DNA from: JACDAN01 sp963827705
GTDB lineage: Bacteria > Actinomycetota > Thermoleophilia > Gaiellales > Gaiellaceae
Assembly (NCBI GenBank): GCA_963827705.1
Contig: CAWHBN010000013.1
Coordinates: 186,001-250,000 of the forward strand
Direction: 5' to 3'
DNA: 64,000 nt
Shown: positions 35,858 through 44,799 of the stretch, one piece after another
Layout: every line of letters starts with the position of its first letter
Position numbering within the stretch: position 1 is the first letter of the stretch
Position numbers and translations under genes: made by a program
Notes under the pieces: model-generated
Told to the model about the DNA's origin: nothing
Databases searched by the model: none
What the model saw: the letters and a program-made list of their open reading frames with translations, nothing else

Positions 35858-36628
35858 CTAGTCGTCATCGTCGTCTCCGCGGTCGTGGCCGCGAGCGTTG
35901 TCGTCGTGGTCACGGTGATCGTGGTCCTGGCCACGATCCTGATCGCGGTCGTCGCCGCGGCGGTCGTCGTGTCGGCCATGGCCATGGCCGTCGTCGTGAT
36001 CGTCCGACTTCCGCTCGGGCTCCTGTTTCCGCTCCGGCTTGGGCTCCTTGGTCTTGTGTTCCTTGGCCTTGTGCTCCTTCGCCTTGTGCTTCTCTTCGTG
36101 CATTGGGCGCTTCGCGCGCCCACCGTCGTCGTCGGACGACAAAGGCTTCGCCAACGACGCGATGGTCGTCGCCGGGGACGGAGCCGGGGCCGGAACTGGA
36201 GGCGTAGGCACCGGAGCGGGAGGCGGAGGCGGAGGCGGAGTCGGATCGGCTTCAGGAGGTTCGGGCATGGGCTCGCGGACCGGTCCGGGACCGGCAGGCG
36301 CAGGGTCGACAGCGAGCACGATCGGGGTCGCCGCAGGGGGAGGCGGCGCGACGATCGGGCCTGAACGAAGCGGAGGCAGCGCGGGCGGCTGAAAACCTGG
36401 TGGCGGCGCCAGCAGCTCGCGGCGGAGCCGCTCGAGGTCACGCTCGACGTTCGGCGACAGCCTGACGGTCTGTTCCTGCGCCCAGGGGCCGGCGGCACCC
36501 GGCAGGGGTCGAACGAACGGCGTGCGTGCTTCCTGCTGCGCGACCACCTTGGAGGGAGCGTGGATCAGGCCGGCAAGAGCCAACCCGAGCAATAAGCCGG
36601 TTGTGACGTGAAGTAAAGCTCCCCTCAT
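35858..36628 (-). CDS. exported Pro-rich protein with Lys/Glu repeats and a His/Asp-rich tail
   Basis: A 256-residue protein from ATG 36628 with a signal peptide (MRGALLHVTTGLLLGLALAG). After a short region (ERDLERLRRELLAPPPG) comes a proline-rich linker (about 80-155), then repeated KAKEHKAKEHKTKEPKPE, and a C terminus made almost wholly of Asp, His, Arg and Gly. Such a tail could bind metals (Ca, Zn, Ni) or polyphosphate; that is inference from composition. It is transcribed divergently from the GGDEF gene with 74 bases between, so they may share regulation. Confidence 0.7.
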   Translation of the reverse strand: MRGALLHVTTGLLLGLALAGLIHAPSKVVAQQEARTPFVRPLPGAAGPWAQEQTVRLSPNVERDLERLRRELLAPPPGFQPPALPPLRSGPIVAPPPPAATPIVLAVDPAPAGPGPVREPMPEPPEADPTPPPPPPPAPVPTPPVPAPAPSPATTIASLAKPLSSDDDGGRAKRPMHEEKHKAKEHKAKEHKTKEPKPERKQEPERKSDDHDDGHGHGRHDDRRGDDRDQDRGQDHDHRDHDDNARGHDRGDDDDD

Positions 36629-36702
36629 GCTCGATCCCCTCGATGCCGACAAGTTCCACAAGACCTATCGGAAGCGAACACGGGTGCCTTGAGGGGAATC
36701 GG

Positions 36703-38469
36703 ATGGGGAGTTTCAAGCTCAAGCTCGTCGCGTACTTCTCGCTGATCGCTTTGCTGCCATTTGCAGCGGCTTTCAGTGGCCTGGAAGCGGTGACGGACAA
36801 GAACGAGACGCGACGCGTCGACGGCACGCTGGAGACCAGCGTCCGGGCCGCGCAGGCGGCGTTCGTCGAGAAGGTCGACGAGGCCGAGCGCGTAGCGAGG
36901 CGACTCGCAGGCGACCCGTCGTTCCAGCACGCCCTCGCCACCCATGACCGCCGGCGGCTCCAGGGCCTCGCGGGGCGCAACGGCGTTCGGATCGAGCCGC
37001 GCGGCGCCCGGCCGATCGGATCCGTCCGGAAGCCTTCGGTTCTCCGCTCGGTCGCCGTGGTTGGACGGCGCGGCCCTCTCGGCCGCGTGATCTCGCCCGT
37101 CACGATGGACAGACGCCTCGCGGAGGACCTGCGCAAGCACTCGGGCCTGGCCGACGGCGGCGAGCTCGCTCTCGTCGAAGGGGGCCGTGTCCTCACGGCT
37201 TCGGCGCCGATCAGTGGGACGGTTGGCACCCCGCCCAAGCCGGCCGAGGTCGAAGTCTCTGGCCGGCGCTTCCGCGCGCTTGCCTCGAACAGCCTCGCCG
37301 GAGCACGGAACATCTCGCTCGTCGTGCTCGCGCCTCAGGCGCGGATCGACGAGTCCGTCGGCTGGCTTCGGTCACGGCTCTTCCTCGCGATGCTCGCCGC
37401 GCTGCTGCTGATCGCGGCCGTCGCGTACATCCAGGGCCGGTCGATCGTCGGCACCCTCGGCCGCCTCGCGGATGCTGCGAGGGGGATCGCACGCGGGCGC
37501 CTCGGCGACCGCGTGCACGTCCGCGGCCGCGACGAGTTCGCCTCGCTCGCCCAGGCGTTCAACCAGATGGCCGACCAGCTTCAGGCGCGCATGACCGAGC
37601 TCGAAGAGGAGCGGCGCCGGTTGAGGGAGACGACGCTCCACTTCGGCGAGGCACTCGCCGCGACCCACGACGTCGACCAGCTGCTCCGCGCGATCGTCGA
37701 CACCGCCGTTCAGGCGACCGGCGCCTCGCGCGGGGAGCTGAGCGACGGCGGCGTCGTGCTCATCGCCCACGGGGGCGAGCGGGCACCCGTGAAGCTCGAG
37801 CTCCCGCTGGCCGCCGGCCGCGAGAGCTTCGGCATGCTCACCCTCTACGGCGACGACTTCAGCTCGGATCAGCGCGAGAGCGCGGGGTGGCTCGTCGGTC
37901 ACGCGGTGATCGCGCTCAGCAACGCTCGCCAGCATCGGACCGTCGAGCAGCAGGCACTCGTCGACAGCCTCACCGGCCTGGCGAACCGCCGGCTGTGCAC
38001 GGCTGCGCTGGAGAAGGAGCTGGCGCGTGCGCAGCGCTTCGGCGAGCCGCTCACGCTCGTCCTGGCCGACATCGACGACTTCAAGCGCATCAACGACCGT
38101 TGGGGCCACCCGACCGGCGACGAGGTCCTCAAGGTATTCGCCCAACGCCTCCAGGAGGGCGTGCGCGAGATCGACCTCGCGGGCCGCTGGGGCGGCGAAG
38201 AGTTCGCTCTGCTCCTTCCGGGCACCGACCTCGAGGGCGGGCGGCAGCTCGCCGAGCGGATTCGGGTGCTCGTTCGGGACCAGCGGCTCACCGCACCGGA
38301 CGGGATGCCGATCGGCATCTCGGCCAGCTTCGGCGTCGCCTCGTTCCCGCTCGCCCCGGGCCAGAACCAGCTCGTCGCCGCCGCCGATGCGGCGCTCTAC
38401 GAGGCGAAAAGGTCGGGCAAGGACCGGGTCGTCGTCTCGGCGCCTTCTGACGTCACGACGCACGCGTAG
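36703..38469 (+). CDS. membrane diguanylate cyclase (sensor-HAMP-GAF-GGDEF)
   Basis: A 588-residue c-di-GMP synthase. First helix at about 6-25, an extracytoplasmic sensor region, second helix (FLAMLAALLLIAAVAYI, about 226-243), HAMP (LADAARGIARGRLGDRV, FNQMADQL), a GAF-like region and a GGDEF domain. The active site GGEEF lies near residue 497, and an RxxD inhibitory I-site (REID) lies exactly five residues upstream, so product feedback is expected. The start ATG 36703 follows GAGGGG. The stimulus is unknown; the divergent His/Asp-rich exported protein may be functionally linked. Confidence 0.9.
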   Translation: MGSFKLKLVAYFSLIALLPFAAAFSGLEAVTDKNETRRVDGTLETSVRAAQAAFVEKVDEAERVARRLAGDPSFQHALATHDRRRLQGLAGRNGVRIEPRGARPIGSVRKPSVLRSVAVVGRRGPLGRVISPVTMDRRLAEDLRKHSGLADGGELALVEGGRVLTASAPISGTVGTPPKPAEVEVSGRRFRALASNSLAGARNISLVVLAPQARIDESVGWLRSRLFLAMLAALLLIAAVAYIQGRSIVGTLGRLADAARGIARGRLGDRVHVRGRDEFASLAQAFNQMADQLQARMTELEEERRRLRETTLHFGEALAATHDVDQLLRAIVDTAVQATGASRGELSDGGVVLIAHGGERAPVKLELPLAAGRESFGMLTLYGDDFSSDQRESAGWLVGHAVIALSNARQHRTVEQQALVDSLTGLANRRLCTAALEKELARAQRFGEPLTLVLADIDDFKRINDRWGHPTGDEVLKVFAQRLQEGVREIDLAGRWGGEEFALLLPGTDLEGGRQLAERIRVLVRDQRLTAPDGMPIGISASFGVASFPLAPGQNQLVAAADAALYEAKRSGKDRVVVSAPSDVTTHA

Positions 38470-38545
38470 GCTACGAGCGGGTTTTCTCCTCGTTACAATC
38501 CGGCGCCGAGCCACGAACACCCTGCAAAACCATCCCGGAGGATCG

Positions 38546-38830
38546 ATGCCCGTAGAGACACCGTCACCGTTCGCCGACATCATTCAGGATCACCTCGAGC
38601 TGAAGCGGAAGAATGCTGAGCTCGAGGGCGACATGCCCATCGACAGCTATCGCGTCGAGGACCCGTTCGTGAACCACCCGCTCTTCAAGACCGAGGAGCA
38701 GGCGCGGATCGAGGACACACTCGACGGACATCCCGGGGTCGCAGAGCAACCGGTCGCCACGGAGGCGGTCGCGACGCATGACGAGGACGGCCTCTGGGGC
38801 CGGTCCCGCGACTTCGACTGGGGCGACTAG
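38546..38830 (+). CDS. small acidic hypothetical protein
   Basis: A 94-residue cytosolic protein with GGAGG upstream of ATG 38546. Features: PFADIIQDHLELKRKNAELE helix, PIDSYRVEDPFVNHPLFKTEEQARIEDT and a LWGRSRDFDWGD end. No family known to me. It follows the diguanylate cyclase by 76 bases and precedes a BON protein; it is likely its own unit. Confidence 0.65.
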   Translation: MPVETPSPFADIIQDHLELKRKNAELEGDMPIDSYRVEDPFVNHPLFKTEEQARIEDTLDGHPGVAEQPVATEAVATHDEDGLWGRSRDFDWGD

Positions 38831-38916
38831 CCCTCCCGTCTCTGCGGTCGTTTATCCGGCCCCTTCCACGGGGTAGGCTCACCCGAACCGAAAACGAGAA
38901 GGAGAAGGGAAGCCGC

Positions 38917-39297
38917 ATGAGAAAGCTGTTCGGACTAATCGGCCTGGGGGCCGCGCTCACGTACTTTTTCAACCCGATGGAGGGGCAGCGCCGCCGCGCC
39001 AAGGTCGCCGGCCGCATCAGGGCACTGCTGGCGCGCTCGGAGGAAGGGCCGAAGGCGCAGCCCGACGACGTCACGCTCGCGCACATGGTCGAGAGCGAGC
39101 TCTTCCGCGACGAGCAGGTGCCGAAGGGCCAGATCAACGTCAACGCCGAGAACGGCAAGGTCTACCTGCGCGGCGAAGTCGGCCAGCAGGAGATGATCCG
39201 CGACCTCGAGGAGCGCGCGCGGAGCATCCACGGCGTCCAAGAGGTCGAGAACCTGCTGCATCTGCCGGGGGCCGAAGCCCCCATGCACCAGGGCTAG
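38917..39297 (+). CDS. BON-domain protein
   Basis: A 126-residue protein with a short hydrophobic start (FGLIGLGAALTYFF) and a MEGQRRRAKVAGR basic segment. The BON domain (TLAHMVESELF, INVNAENGKVYLRGEV, VQEVENLLHLPGA) spans about 50-118. BON domains bind membranes or lipids; here an envelope-stress or cell-surface role is plausible. RBS GGAGAAGGG. It converges with the DUF6328-like gene, overlapping by four bases. Confidence 0.8.
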   Translation: MRKLFGLIGLGAALTYFFNPMEGQRRRAKVAGRIRALLARSEEGPKAQPDDVTLAHMVESELFRDEQVPKGQINVNAENGKVYLRGEVGQQEMIRDLEERARSIHGVQEVENLLHLPGAEAPMHQG

Positions 39298-39764
39298 CCC
39301 GGCTTCGGGTCTTGCGCCCTTCGCGTGAGGGCCAGCCCGTACCAGAACCAGAGAACGAGCGCGGCGGCCGCGGCGGTCACGAGGTAGACCACCGCGGCCG
39401 ACGCGAACAGCAGATCGGTCAGGAGGTAGACGGCGCCGGTCAGCGCGGCGGCGAGGAAGGCCATGCCGGTGATCGCCAGCCGGTTGGACGTCTGCAGCAT
39501 CTGCTCCTTGTCCTTTTGCCGCCAGCGCAGCCGGTGATACGCCGACGGCGAGATCAGCAGGATCGTGGCGATCGTCGTCAGGAGGAACGTCACGAAGAAA
39601 ACGAGCTCCTGCTCGTGGGTGATCCGCCGGAACTGGTTCGTGAATGGGACGGTCAGCAGGAAGGCGAAGAGAACCTGTACCCCGGGCAGGACGACGCGGA
39701 GCTCGTTGAGGAGCTCGATCAGCTCTCGGTTGAGACGTTCTTCGTGGCTCTCTCCGTCGCTCAC
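39294..39764 (-). CDS. four-helix membrane protein, DUF6328-like
   Basis: A 156-residue protein. A soluble N terminus (SHEERLNRELIELLNELRVVLPGVQVL) precedes four hydrophobic segments. FAFLLTVPFTNQF and SPSAYHRLRWRQKDKE match the small actinobacterial membrane family that I know as DUF6328. Function unknown. Its ATG overlaps the stop of the CDF transporter (ATGA), so the two are co-transcribed. Confidence 0.75.
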   Translation of the reverse strand: MSDGESHEERLNRELIELLNELRVVLPGVQVLFAFLLTVPFTNQFRRITHEQELVFFVTFLLTTIATILLISPSAYHRLRWRQKDKEQMLQTSNRLAITGMAFLAAALTGAVYLLTDLLFASAAVVYLVTAAAAALVLWFWYGLALTRRAQDPKPG

Positions 39765-40660
39765 GTTCGCGCCCCTCGGATCGAGACGACGCTGCTCGCA
39801 GGCGATGCGTGGTCCACCTGGAGCGTCGTGTGCTCGATGCCGTACTCCTCGGCGAGCACGTGCTCGAGCTCGCGCCGCCGGGCGTGGCAGTCGTCGCCCG
39901 GCTGGACGAGAACATGGGCCGAGAGGGCCACGAACCCGGACGTGATCGTCCAGACATGGAGATCGTGGACGTCCACGACCCCGTCCATGCCGGACATGCG
40001 CCGCGCCAGGCCACGGGCATCGATGCCCTTCGGCGTGCCCTCCAGCAGGATGTGGACGGAATCGCGCAGCACGGTCCAGGAGCTGGCCAGGACGAGGACG
40101 GCGATGAGCGCGCCCACCGCCGGGTCGGCGTAGCGCCAGCCGGTCGTCAGGATCACGAGCGCTGCGACGACCACTCCGCCCGAGCCGAGCGCATCGGCCG
40201 TCACGTGCCGCAGGGCCGCCTGCATGTTCAGGCTCCCGTGCGCGGTTCGGGCGAGCATCCAGGCTGCCGCGAGGTTTCCCGCCAGGCCGACGAGTGCGAC
40301 GGCGAGCATCCAGCCGCCCAGGACGTCCGGCGGGTCGCTGAGCCTGCCGTACGCCTCCACGAAGATCCAGATGGCGAGGGCGACGAGCACGAGCCCGTTC
40401 ACGAGCGCAGCGAGAACCTCGGCCCGCTGGTACCCGAAGCTCCGCTCGGGCGTGCTCGGCCGGCCAGCCAGCCAGACCGCGACGAGGGCTAGTCCCAGCG
40501 CGACATTGTCCGAGAGCATGTGCACCGCGTCGGCGAGGAGAGCGAGGCTTCCCGTCAGCAGGCCTCCGACGACTTCCACGGCCGTGATCGCGAGCGTGAG
40601 GGCGAGGACGAGGGTGAGCGTCCGCCGGTTACGAGCCCTTACGGCCGAGAGGTGACTCAC
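39761..40660 (-). CDS. cation diffusion facilitator (Zn/Co/Cd efflux) transporter
   Basis: A 299-residue CDF-family proton-coupled metal exporter with six helices. The intramembrane metal site is formed by LLADAVHMLSDN (helix 2) and HVTADALGSGG (helix 5), the CzcD/ZnT pattern with His and Asp. The C-terminal cytosolic domain (VHDLHVWTITSGFVALSAHV) is the metal-sensing dimer domain. The start GTG 40660 gives SHLSAVRARNRR, a basic cytosolic N terminus. Confidence 0.9.
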   Translation of the reverse strand: MSHLSAVRARNRRTLTLVLALTLAITAVEVVGGLLTGSLALLADAVHMLSDNVALGLALVAVWLAGRPSTPERSFGYQRAEVLAALVNGLVLVALAIWIFVEAYGRLSDPPDVLGGWMLAVALVGLAGNLAAAWMLARTAHGSLNMQAALRHVTADALGSGGVVVAALVILTTGWRYADPAVGALIAVLVLASSWTVLRDSVHILLEGTPKGIDARGLARRMSGMDGVVDVHDLHVWTITSGFVALSAHVLVQPGDDCHARRRELEHVLAEEYGIEHTTLQVDHASPASSVVSIRGART

Positions 40661-40681
40661 GGCCTGAGAGTATTGACGCTG

Positions 40682-41131
40682 ATGGATGTCCGAGAACTGC
40701 TGAAACGGGAGATCGACCCGGCCGAGGTCGAGGCGGTCCGCGAGCTCTGGAAGCAGCACTCCATCGCCGAGGACAACCGCGACATCGCCGGCCTCCTGGC
40801 GACCCTGACCGAGGACTGCGTCTACGAGCTCGCAGGCACGCCGCACCGGTGGGAGGGCCACGAGGGCGCAACCCGGTTCTACACCGGGCTCCTGACCGCG
40901 TTTCCCGACATCGACTTCCAGCTGACCGACATCGTCGTCGGCCCGCAGGGAGTCTGCGAAGAGGCGCGCGTGACGGGCACGCACGAGCGCGACTGGCTCG
41001 ACTTCCAGGCGACCGGCGAAGCGGTCGAGTTCGGCGTCGTCATCTTCTTCCCCTGGGATCCAGGGAAGCGGTTGTTCCGCGGCGAGAAGGTCCATACCTT
41101 CGAACTGGGCGACCGGCCGGCTGGCCCTTAG
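40682..41131 (+). CDS. SnoaL/NTF2-like protein
   Basis: A 149-residue cone-fold protein: WKQHSIAEDNRDIAGLLATLTEDCVYELAGTP, FYTGLLTAFPDIDFQLTDIV and HTFELGD. SnoaL-like domains act as cyclases, isomerases or binding proteins for small molecules. The substrate is unknown. It is divergent from the CDF gene (22 bases apart) and 17 bases upstream of the ferritin-like gene, suggesting an operon with it. Confidence 0.75.
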   Translation: MDVRELLKREIDPAEVEAVRELWKQHSIAEDNRDIAGLLATLTEDCVYELAGTPHRWEGHEGATRFYTGLLTAFPDIDFQLTDIVVGPQGVCEEARVTGTHERDWLDFQATGEAVEFGVVIFFPWDPGKRLFRGEKVHTFELGDRPAGP

Positions 41132-41148
41132 CTTTATCCTCCACCGCG

Positions 41149-41976
41149 ATGGCCACGCTCGAGGAGAAGATGACCGTGGAAGGCGTCGCGCCCGGCGGGC
41201 AGGCGCCCGAGGTCTTCCGCTACTACGAGCTGGCGAAGAAGCAGGAGTGGCAGGTGCGGGACATGCCCTGGGGCGATCTGCCACCGATCCCCGAAGCGAC
41301 GGGCTCGAAGGAGCGGGTGGAGAAGCGCCGCGGGATCTGGCGCTCGGTGATCACGCAGCAGCTCCAGGCGGACTCGCTCGCGGTCGAGATGGCGGCGCAG
41401 CTCCTCGAGATGGCGCGCCATCACGATGCGAAGCTCTACTACTCGACGATGGCGCAGGACGAGGCGCGCCACGTGGAGGCCTGGCTGAAGCTGATCGGGG
41501 AGGCCGGCGGGCCGACCGAGCGCGATCCCTACCTCGACAAGCTCGCGAACATCTTCCTCGGGCTCGACTCGCTCGAGGAGAAGGTCTTGCTCATGCAGGT
41601 CTTCTTCGAGCGGATGATCATCCCGCGCTTCCGGCTGATCGCACGCTCGGCGCCGCATACGGTGCTCGCCGACCTCTGCCGGCGCCTGACGATCGACGAC
41701 GGCATCCACCACAGCTCGGGGATGGCCTACGAGCGGGTGCTGCTCCGAACGGCGTCCAAGCAGACGAAGGAGCGGATGATCAAAGGCGCCGAGAAGATGC
41801 TCCCGATCTTCGTCGACCACGTCCTGTGGCGGCCCAAGGAGCGGGACTTCATCACGAGCGCGATGCGGACCCGTGACATCCAGCGGGTCACGGAAGAGGT
41901 CGAGGAGGGCGTCAAGATCGCGTCGTCGCTCGGCCTCGACGTTCGCGACATCGAGTACACGATCCCAAGCGTCTGA
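41149..41976 (+). CDS. ferritin-like diiron protein
   Basis: A 275-residue mainly helical protein. Conserved EMAAQLLEMARHHDAKLYY and AQDEARHVEAW (ExxH), VFFERMIIPRF and IDDGIHHSSG (D..H) give a four-helix diiron site of the ferritin/ribonucleotide reductase R2 class. It could be an oxidase or oxygenase acting with the SnoaL-like neighbour. Start ATG 41149. The exact activity cannot be named. Confidence 0.75.
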   Translation: MATLEEKMTVEGVAPGGQAPEVFRYYELAKKQEWQVRDMPWGDLPPIPEATGSKERVEKRRGIWRSVITQQLQADSLAVEMAAQLLEMARHHDAKLYYSTMAQDEARHVEAWLKLIGEAGGPTERDPYLDKLANIFLGLDSLEEKVLLMQVFFERMIIPRFRLIARSAPHTVLADLCRRLTIDDGIHHSSGMAYERVLLRTASKQTKERMIKGAEKMLPIFVDHVLWRPKERDFITSAMRTRDIQRVTEEVEEGVKIASSLGLDVRDIEYTIPSV

Positions 41977-42082
41977 CGACGCTCTTCTGACCGGGGAGGT
42001 AGGGGCGATCCGCTATTGGCGCCATCGAGAGGGACGCTTACGCGGCATCCCGCGCGCGGCTTTGGCCGTAGGTGCCGTCGGC

Positions 42083-43366
42083 ATGACGGTCGCTTCTCTC
42101 GGCACGGTCGCGTTCGGTTCCAGTAGCACGACTGGTCGCGAAAGCAGGTCGCGGAGCGTCGACCTCGGAGAGGCCATGGCCGTCGGGCGAGACGGCAAGC
42201 TCGTTGTCGCAGGCTTGAGCCGCCAGGGCAGCCGCCGCCTCTGGGCGCTTGCCCGCTACAGCGCCGCTGGTCACCTCGACCGCCGCTTCGGAGCTGGCGG
42301 CAAGGTACTGACGGATTTCGGGGCGCGGAGCGAAGGAGGAGCGAGAGCGCTCGCGATCCGACCTGACGGCAAGACCGTTGTCGCGGGCTACATGTACGTC
42401 CCACCCAGGACCTTCACCGGGTTTGCCGTTGCCCGCTACGCCGTTTCGGGAATGCTCGACCGTACGTTCGGGCGGAACGGCAAGGTGATGACGTATTTCG
42501 GTTCTCCACCCAAGGGCGCGTCGGCGGCCGCAGTCGCGATCCAGCGAGACGGCAAGGTTGTCGCGGTCGGTCGCAGCACCGGCCGCTTCGCGCTCGCGCG
42601 CTACACGCTACGGGGAAGGCTCGACCCGGCCTTCGGTCGCGGCGGCAAGGTCTTGACGGACTTCGGAGCTCGCAGCGATGGATACGCAAACGCGGTCGCG
42701 ATACAGCCGGATGGCAAGGTCGTCGTCGCCGGCGACGTTTTCCGCGGCACCGACTTTTTTGGGCTTGCCCGCTACAACGCCGACGGCACCCTCGATCGGA
42801 GCTTCGGACAGGGCGGACGGGTGCTCACCAAGGTCGGCGCCTTCAACAGCCACGCCTCCGCGCTGATCGTCCAGCCGGACGGAAAGCTCGTGGTCGCCGG
42901 GATGGCCTTCGTGGCACCTGACGGCGACTTTGCGCTCGTCCGCTACACGACCGATGGCAAGCTCGATCCGAGCTTCGGGCGTGGAGGTGTCGTCGTCACC
43001 AATGCTGGAAATGCGTGGGCGCTCGCGATCCAGCGCGATCGCAAGGTCGTCACGGCCGGCGTGGACGGCGGCCCCCGCTTCCGAGTCTTCGCGCTCGGTC
43101 GATGGATGGAGAACGGCAACCTCGATCCGAGCTTCGGCCGGAGCGGCCAGCTGCGGACGACCTTCGACACCGCGGCCACGGCGAACGCAGTCCGTGTCAG
43201 GGCGGACGGCAAGATCGTCGCCGCCGGCACGGTAGGCGGGCGGGACTTCGCCCTCGCCCGCTACACCAGCAGCGGCAGACTCGACGGCAGCTTCGGAAGC
43301 GGGGGCAAGGTGCTGACGGACTTCGGCTCCGTCTGGGCGATTCGCGGCCACCTACGGCCGAAGTGA
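42083..43366 (+). CDS. secreted beta-propeller-like protein with delta-60 repeats
   Basis: About 427 residues or more, built of roughly eight repeats with the pattern ALARY..xG.LD..FG.GGKVLTDFG..A.A.AIQPDGKVVVAG, the delta-60 repeat found in exported bacterial proteins. The ATG at 42083 is weakly supported. An in-frame basic segment upstream (RHREGRLRGIPRAALAV) would complete a signal peptide, but no standard start codon with an RBS was found for it. Ligand and role unknown; cell-surface or extracellular binding is likely. Confidence 0.75.
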   Translation: MTVASLGTVAFGSSSTTGRESRSRSVDLGEAMAVGRDGKLVVAGLSRQGSRRLWALARYSAAGHLDRRFGAGGKVLTDFGARSEGGARALAIRPDGKTVVAGYMYVPPRTFTGFAVARYAVSGMLDRTFGRNGKVMTYFGSPPKGASAAAVAIQRDGKVVAVGRSTGRFALARYTLRGRLDPAFGRGGKVLTDFGARSDGYANAVAIQPDGKVVVAGDVFRGTDFFGLARYNADGTLDRSFGQGGRVLTKVGAFNSHASALIVQPDGKLVVAGMAFVAPDGDFALVRYTTDGKLDPSFGRGGVVVTNAGNAWALAIQRDRKVVTAGVDGGPRFRVFALGRWMENGNLDPSFGRSGQLRTTFDTAATANAVRVRADGKIVAAGTVGGRDFALARYTSSGRLDGSFGSGGKVLTDFGSVWAIRGHLRPK

Positions 43367-43369
43367 GAC

Positions 43370-43762
43370 CTATTTCTCTTCCAGCTTCAGCGACGCGGAG
43401 TTGATGCAGTAGCGAAGGCCCGTCGGGTGCGGGCCGTCGGGAAAGACATGGCCGAGGTGGCCGCCGCAGTTCGAGCACATGACCTCGGTACGCACCATCC
43501 CGAAGGTCGAGTCGCGCTCCTCCTCGATCGCCTCCTCTTCCGCAGGAGCGTAGAAGGCGGGCCAGCCGCAGCCCGAGTCGTACTTCGCCTCCGATGCGAA
43601 CAGCTCGGCGCCGCACGCTGCGCACTGATACGTGCCCGGCTCGAAGGTGTGGTCGTACTCACCGGTGAACGGCGCCTCTGTGCCCTTCTCGCGCAGGATG
43701 CGGTACTGCTCGGGCGAGAGCTCGGCGCGCCACTCGGCGTCGGTCTTCTGGATCTTCGTCAC
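43370..43762 (-). CDS. msrB: peptide-methionine (R)-S-oxide reductase
   Basis: A 130-residue enzyme that reduces methionine-R-sulfoxide in proteins. Zinc Cys pairs are in CAACG and CSNCGGHLGHVF; the catalytic Cys lies in LRYCINSASL. DAEWRAELSPEQYRILREKGTE is the family N terminus. GTG 43762 is the chosen start. It converges with the delta-60 gene, with three bases between the stops. Confidence 0.95.
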   Translation of the reverse strand: MTKIQKTDAEWRAELSPEQYRILREKGTEAPFTGEYDHTFEPGTYQCAACGAELFASEAKYDSGCGWPAFYAPAEEEAIEEERDSTFGMVRTEVMCSNCGGHLGHVFPDGPHPTGLRYCINSASLKLEEK

Positions 43763-43854
43763 CGACGCAGTCTGCCACGCAGGTGTGATCCGACCGAGCG
43801 TCGGGCACGTAAGGACCCGAGAAGCGGAAACCATCGACAAGGGGGGACCTCTAG

Positions 43855-44799
43855 ATGCGACGGATCACGCTTCTGGCGGCCTGGATGGCGGTTGCAGCCT
43901 CAGTGCTGGCGGCGCCGCTCGGGGCCGGAGGAGGACTGCCAGAGAAGATCGCGCTACCGGACGGCTTCAGGCCGGAGGGGATCGCGATCAGCCAGAACGG
44001 AACGTTCTACGTCGGCTCGATCCCGACGGGTGCCATCTACCGCGGGAGCCTGAAGACGGGCGAGGGCGAGATCATCAACCCGGGAGCGGCCACCGGAAGG
44101 GCATCGATCGGCATCGAGCTCCATGACGGCCGGCTGTACGTGGCCGGAGGCTCGACCGGAAGCGGCTTCGTCTTCAGCGCGAGAAGCGGCCGCCTGCTCA
44201 AGACCTATCGCTTCACCACGGAGACGGACACGTTCGTCAACGACGTCGTCGTGGCCCGCGGCTTCGCGTACTTCACGGACTCCCGGCGCCCCTTCCTCTA
44301 CCGGGTGCCGATCGGGGGCCGCGGGAAGGGACACCACAAGCACGGACATCCCCGTGAGGCGACTGCGATCCCGCTCAGCGGCCAGATCGTCTATCTCGCA
44401 GGCAACAACGCGAACGGCATTGAGGCCGCGCGGGACGGGCGAACGCTGATCATCGTCCAGACCAACGTCGGGAAGCTGTTCACGGTCAACCGGCGAACCG
44501 GGCTGACCCGCGAGATCGTCCTCGATGAGCCGGTCGTGAACGGGGACGGCATCCTGCTCGACGGCCGCACGCTGTACGTCGTACAGAACCGCGATAACAA
44601 GGTCGCGGTCGTGCGGCTCTCACGCCGGCTTCGGTCCGGCGACGTCCAGATGCACATCACCGACCCGGACTTCGACGTCCCGACGACGATCGACGACTTC
44701 GGCAAGCGTCTGTACGCAGTCAACGCGCGGTTCAGGCCGACGCCGCCACCGCCGGACTTCGAGTACTGGCTCGCGCAGTTCCGGAAGGTGAGCGACTAG
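43855..44799 (+). CDS. exported SMP-30/gluconolactonase-like beta-propeller protein
   Basis: A 314-residue protein with a signal peptide (MRRITLLAAWMAVAASVLAA) and repeated propeller blades (PEGIAISQNGTFYVGSIPTG, NDVVVARGFAYFTDS, GDGILLDGRTLYVVQNRDN). A GHHKHGHP insert may bind metal. No catalytic assignment is safe; it may be a sugar-lactone hydrolase or a binding protein. RBS AAGGGGGG. It converges with the next small gene, overlapping by four bases. Confidence 0.75.
   Translation: MRRITLLAAWMAVAASVLAAPLGAGGGLPEKIALPDGFRPEGIAISQNGTFYVGSIPTGAIYRGSLKTGEGEIINPGAATGRASIGIELHDGRLYVAGGSTGSGFVFSARSGRLLKTYRFTTETDTFVNDVVVARGFAYFTDSRRPFLYRVPIGGRGKGHHKHGHPREATAIPLSGQIVYLAGNNANGIEAARDGRTLIIVQTNVGKLFTVNRRTGLTREIVLDEPVVNGDGILLDGRTLYVVQNRDNKVAVVRLSRRLRSGDVQMHITDPDFDVPTTIDDFGKRLYAVNARFRPTPPPPDFEYWLAQFRKVSD

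Noticed and set aside
42305..43340. Repetitive DNA suggesting a CRISPR array
   Set aside because: The repeats are degenerate protein-level delta-60 repeats of about 40-55 codons with no identical short direct repeats or spacers; no cas genes occur in the window.
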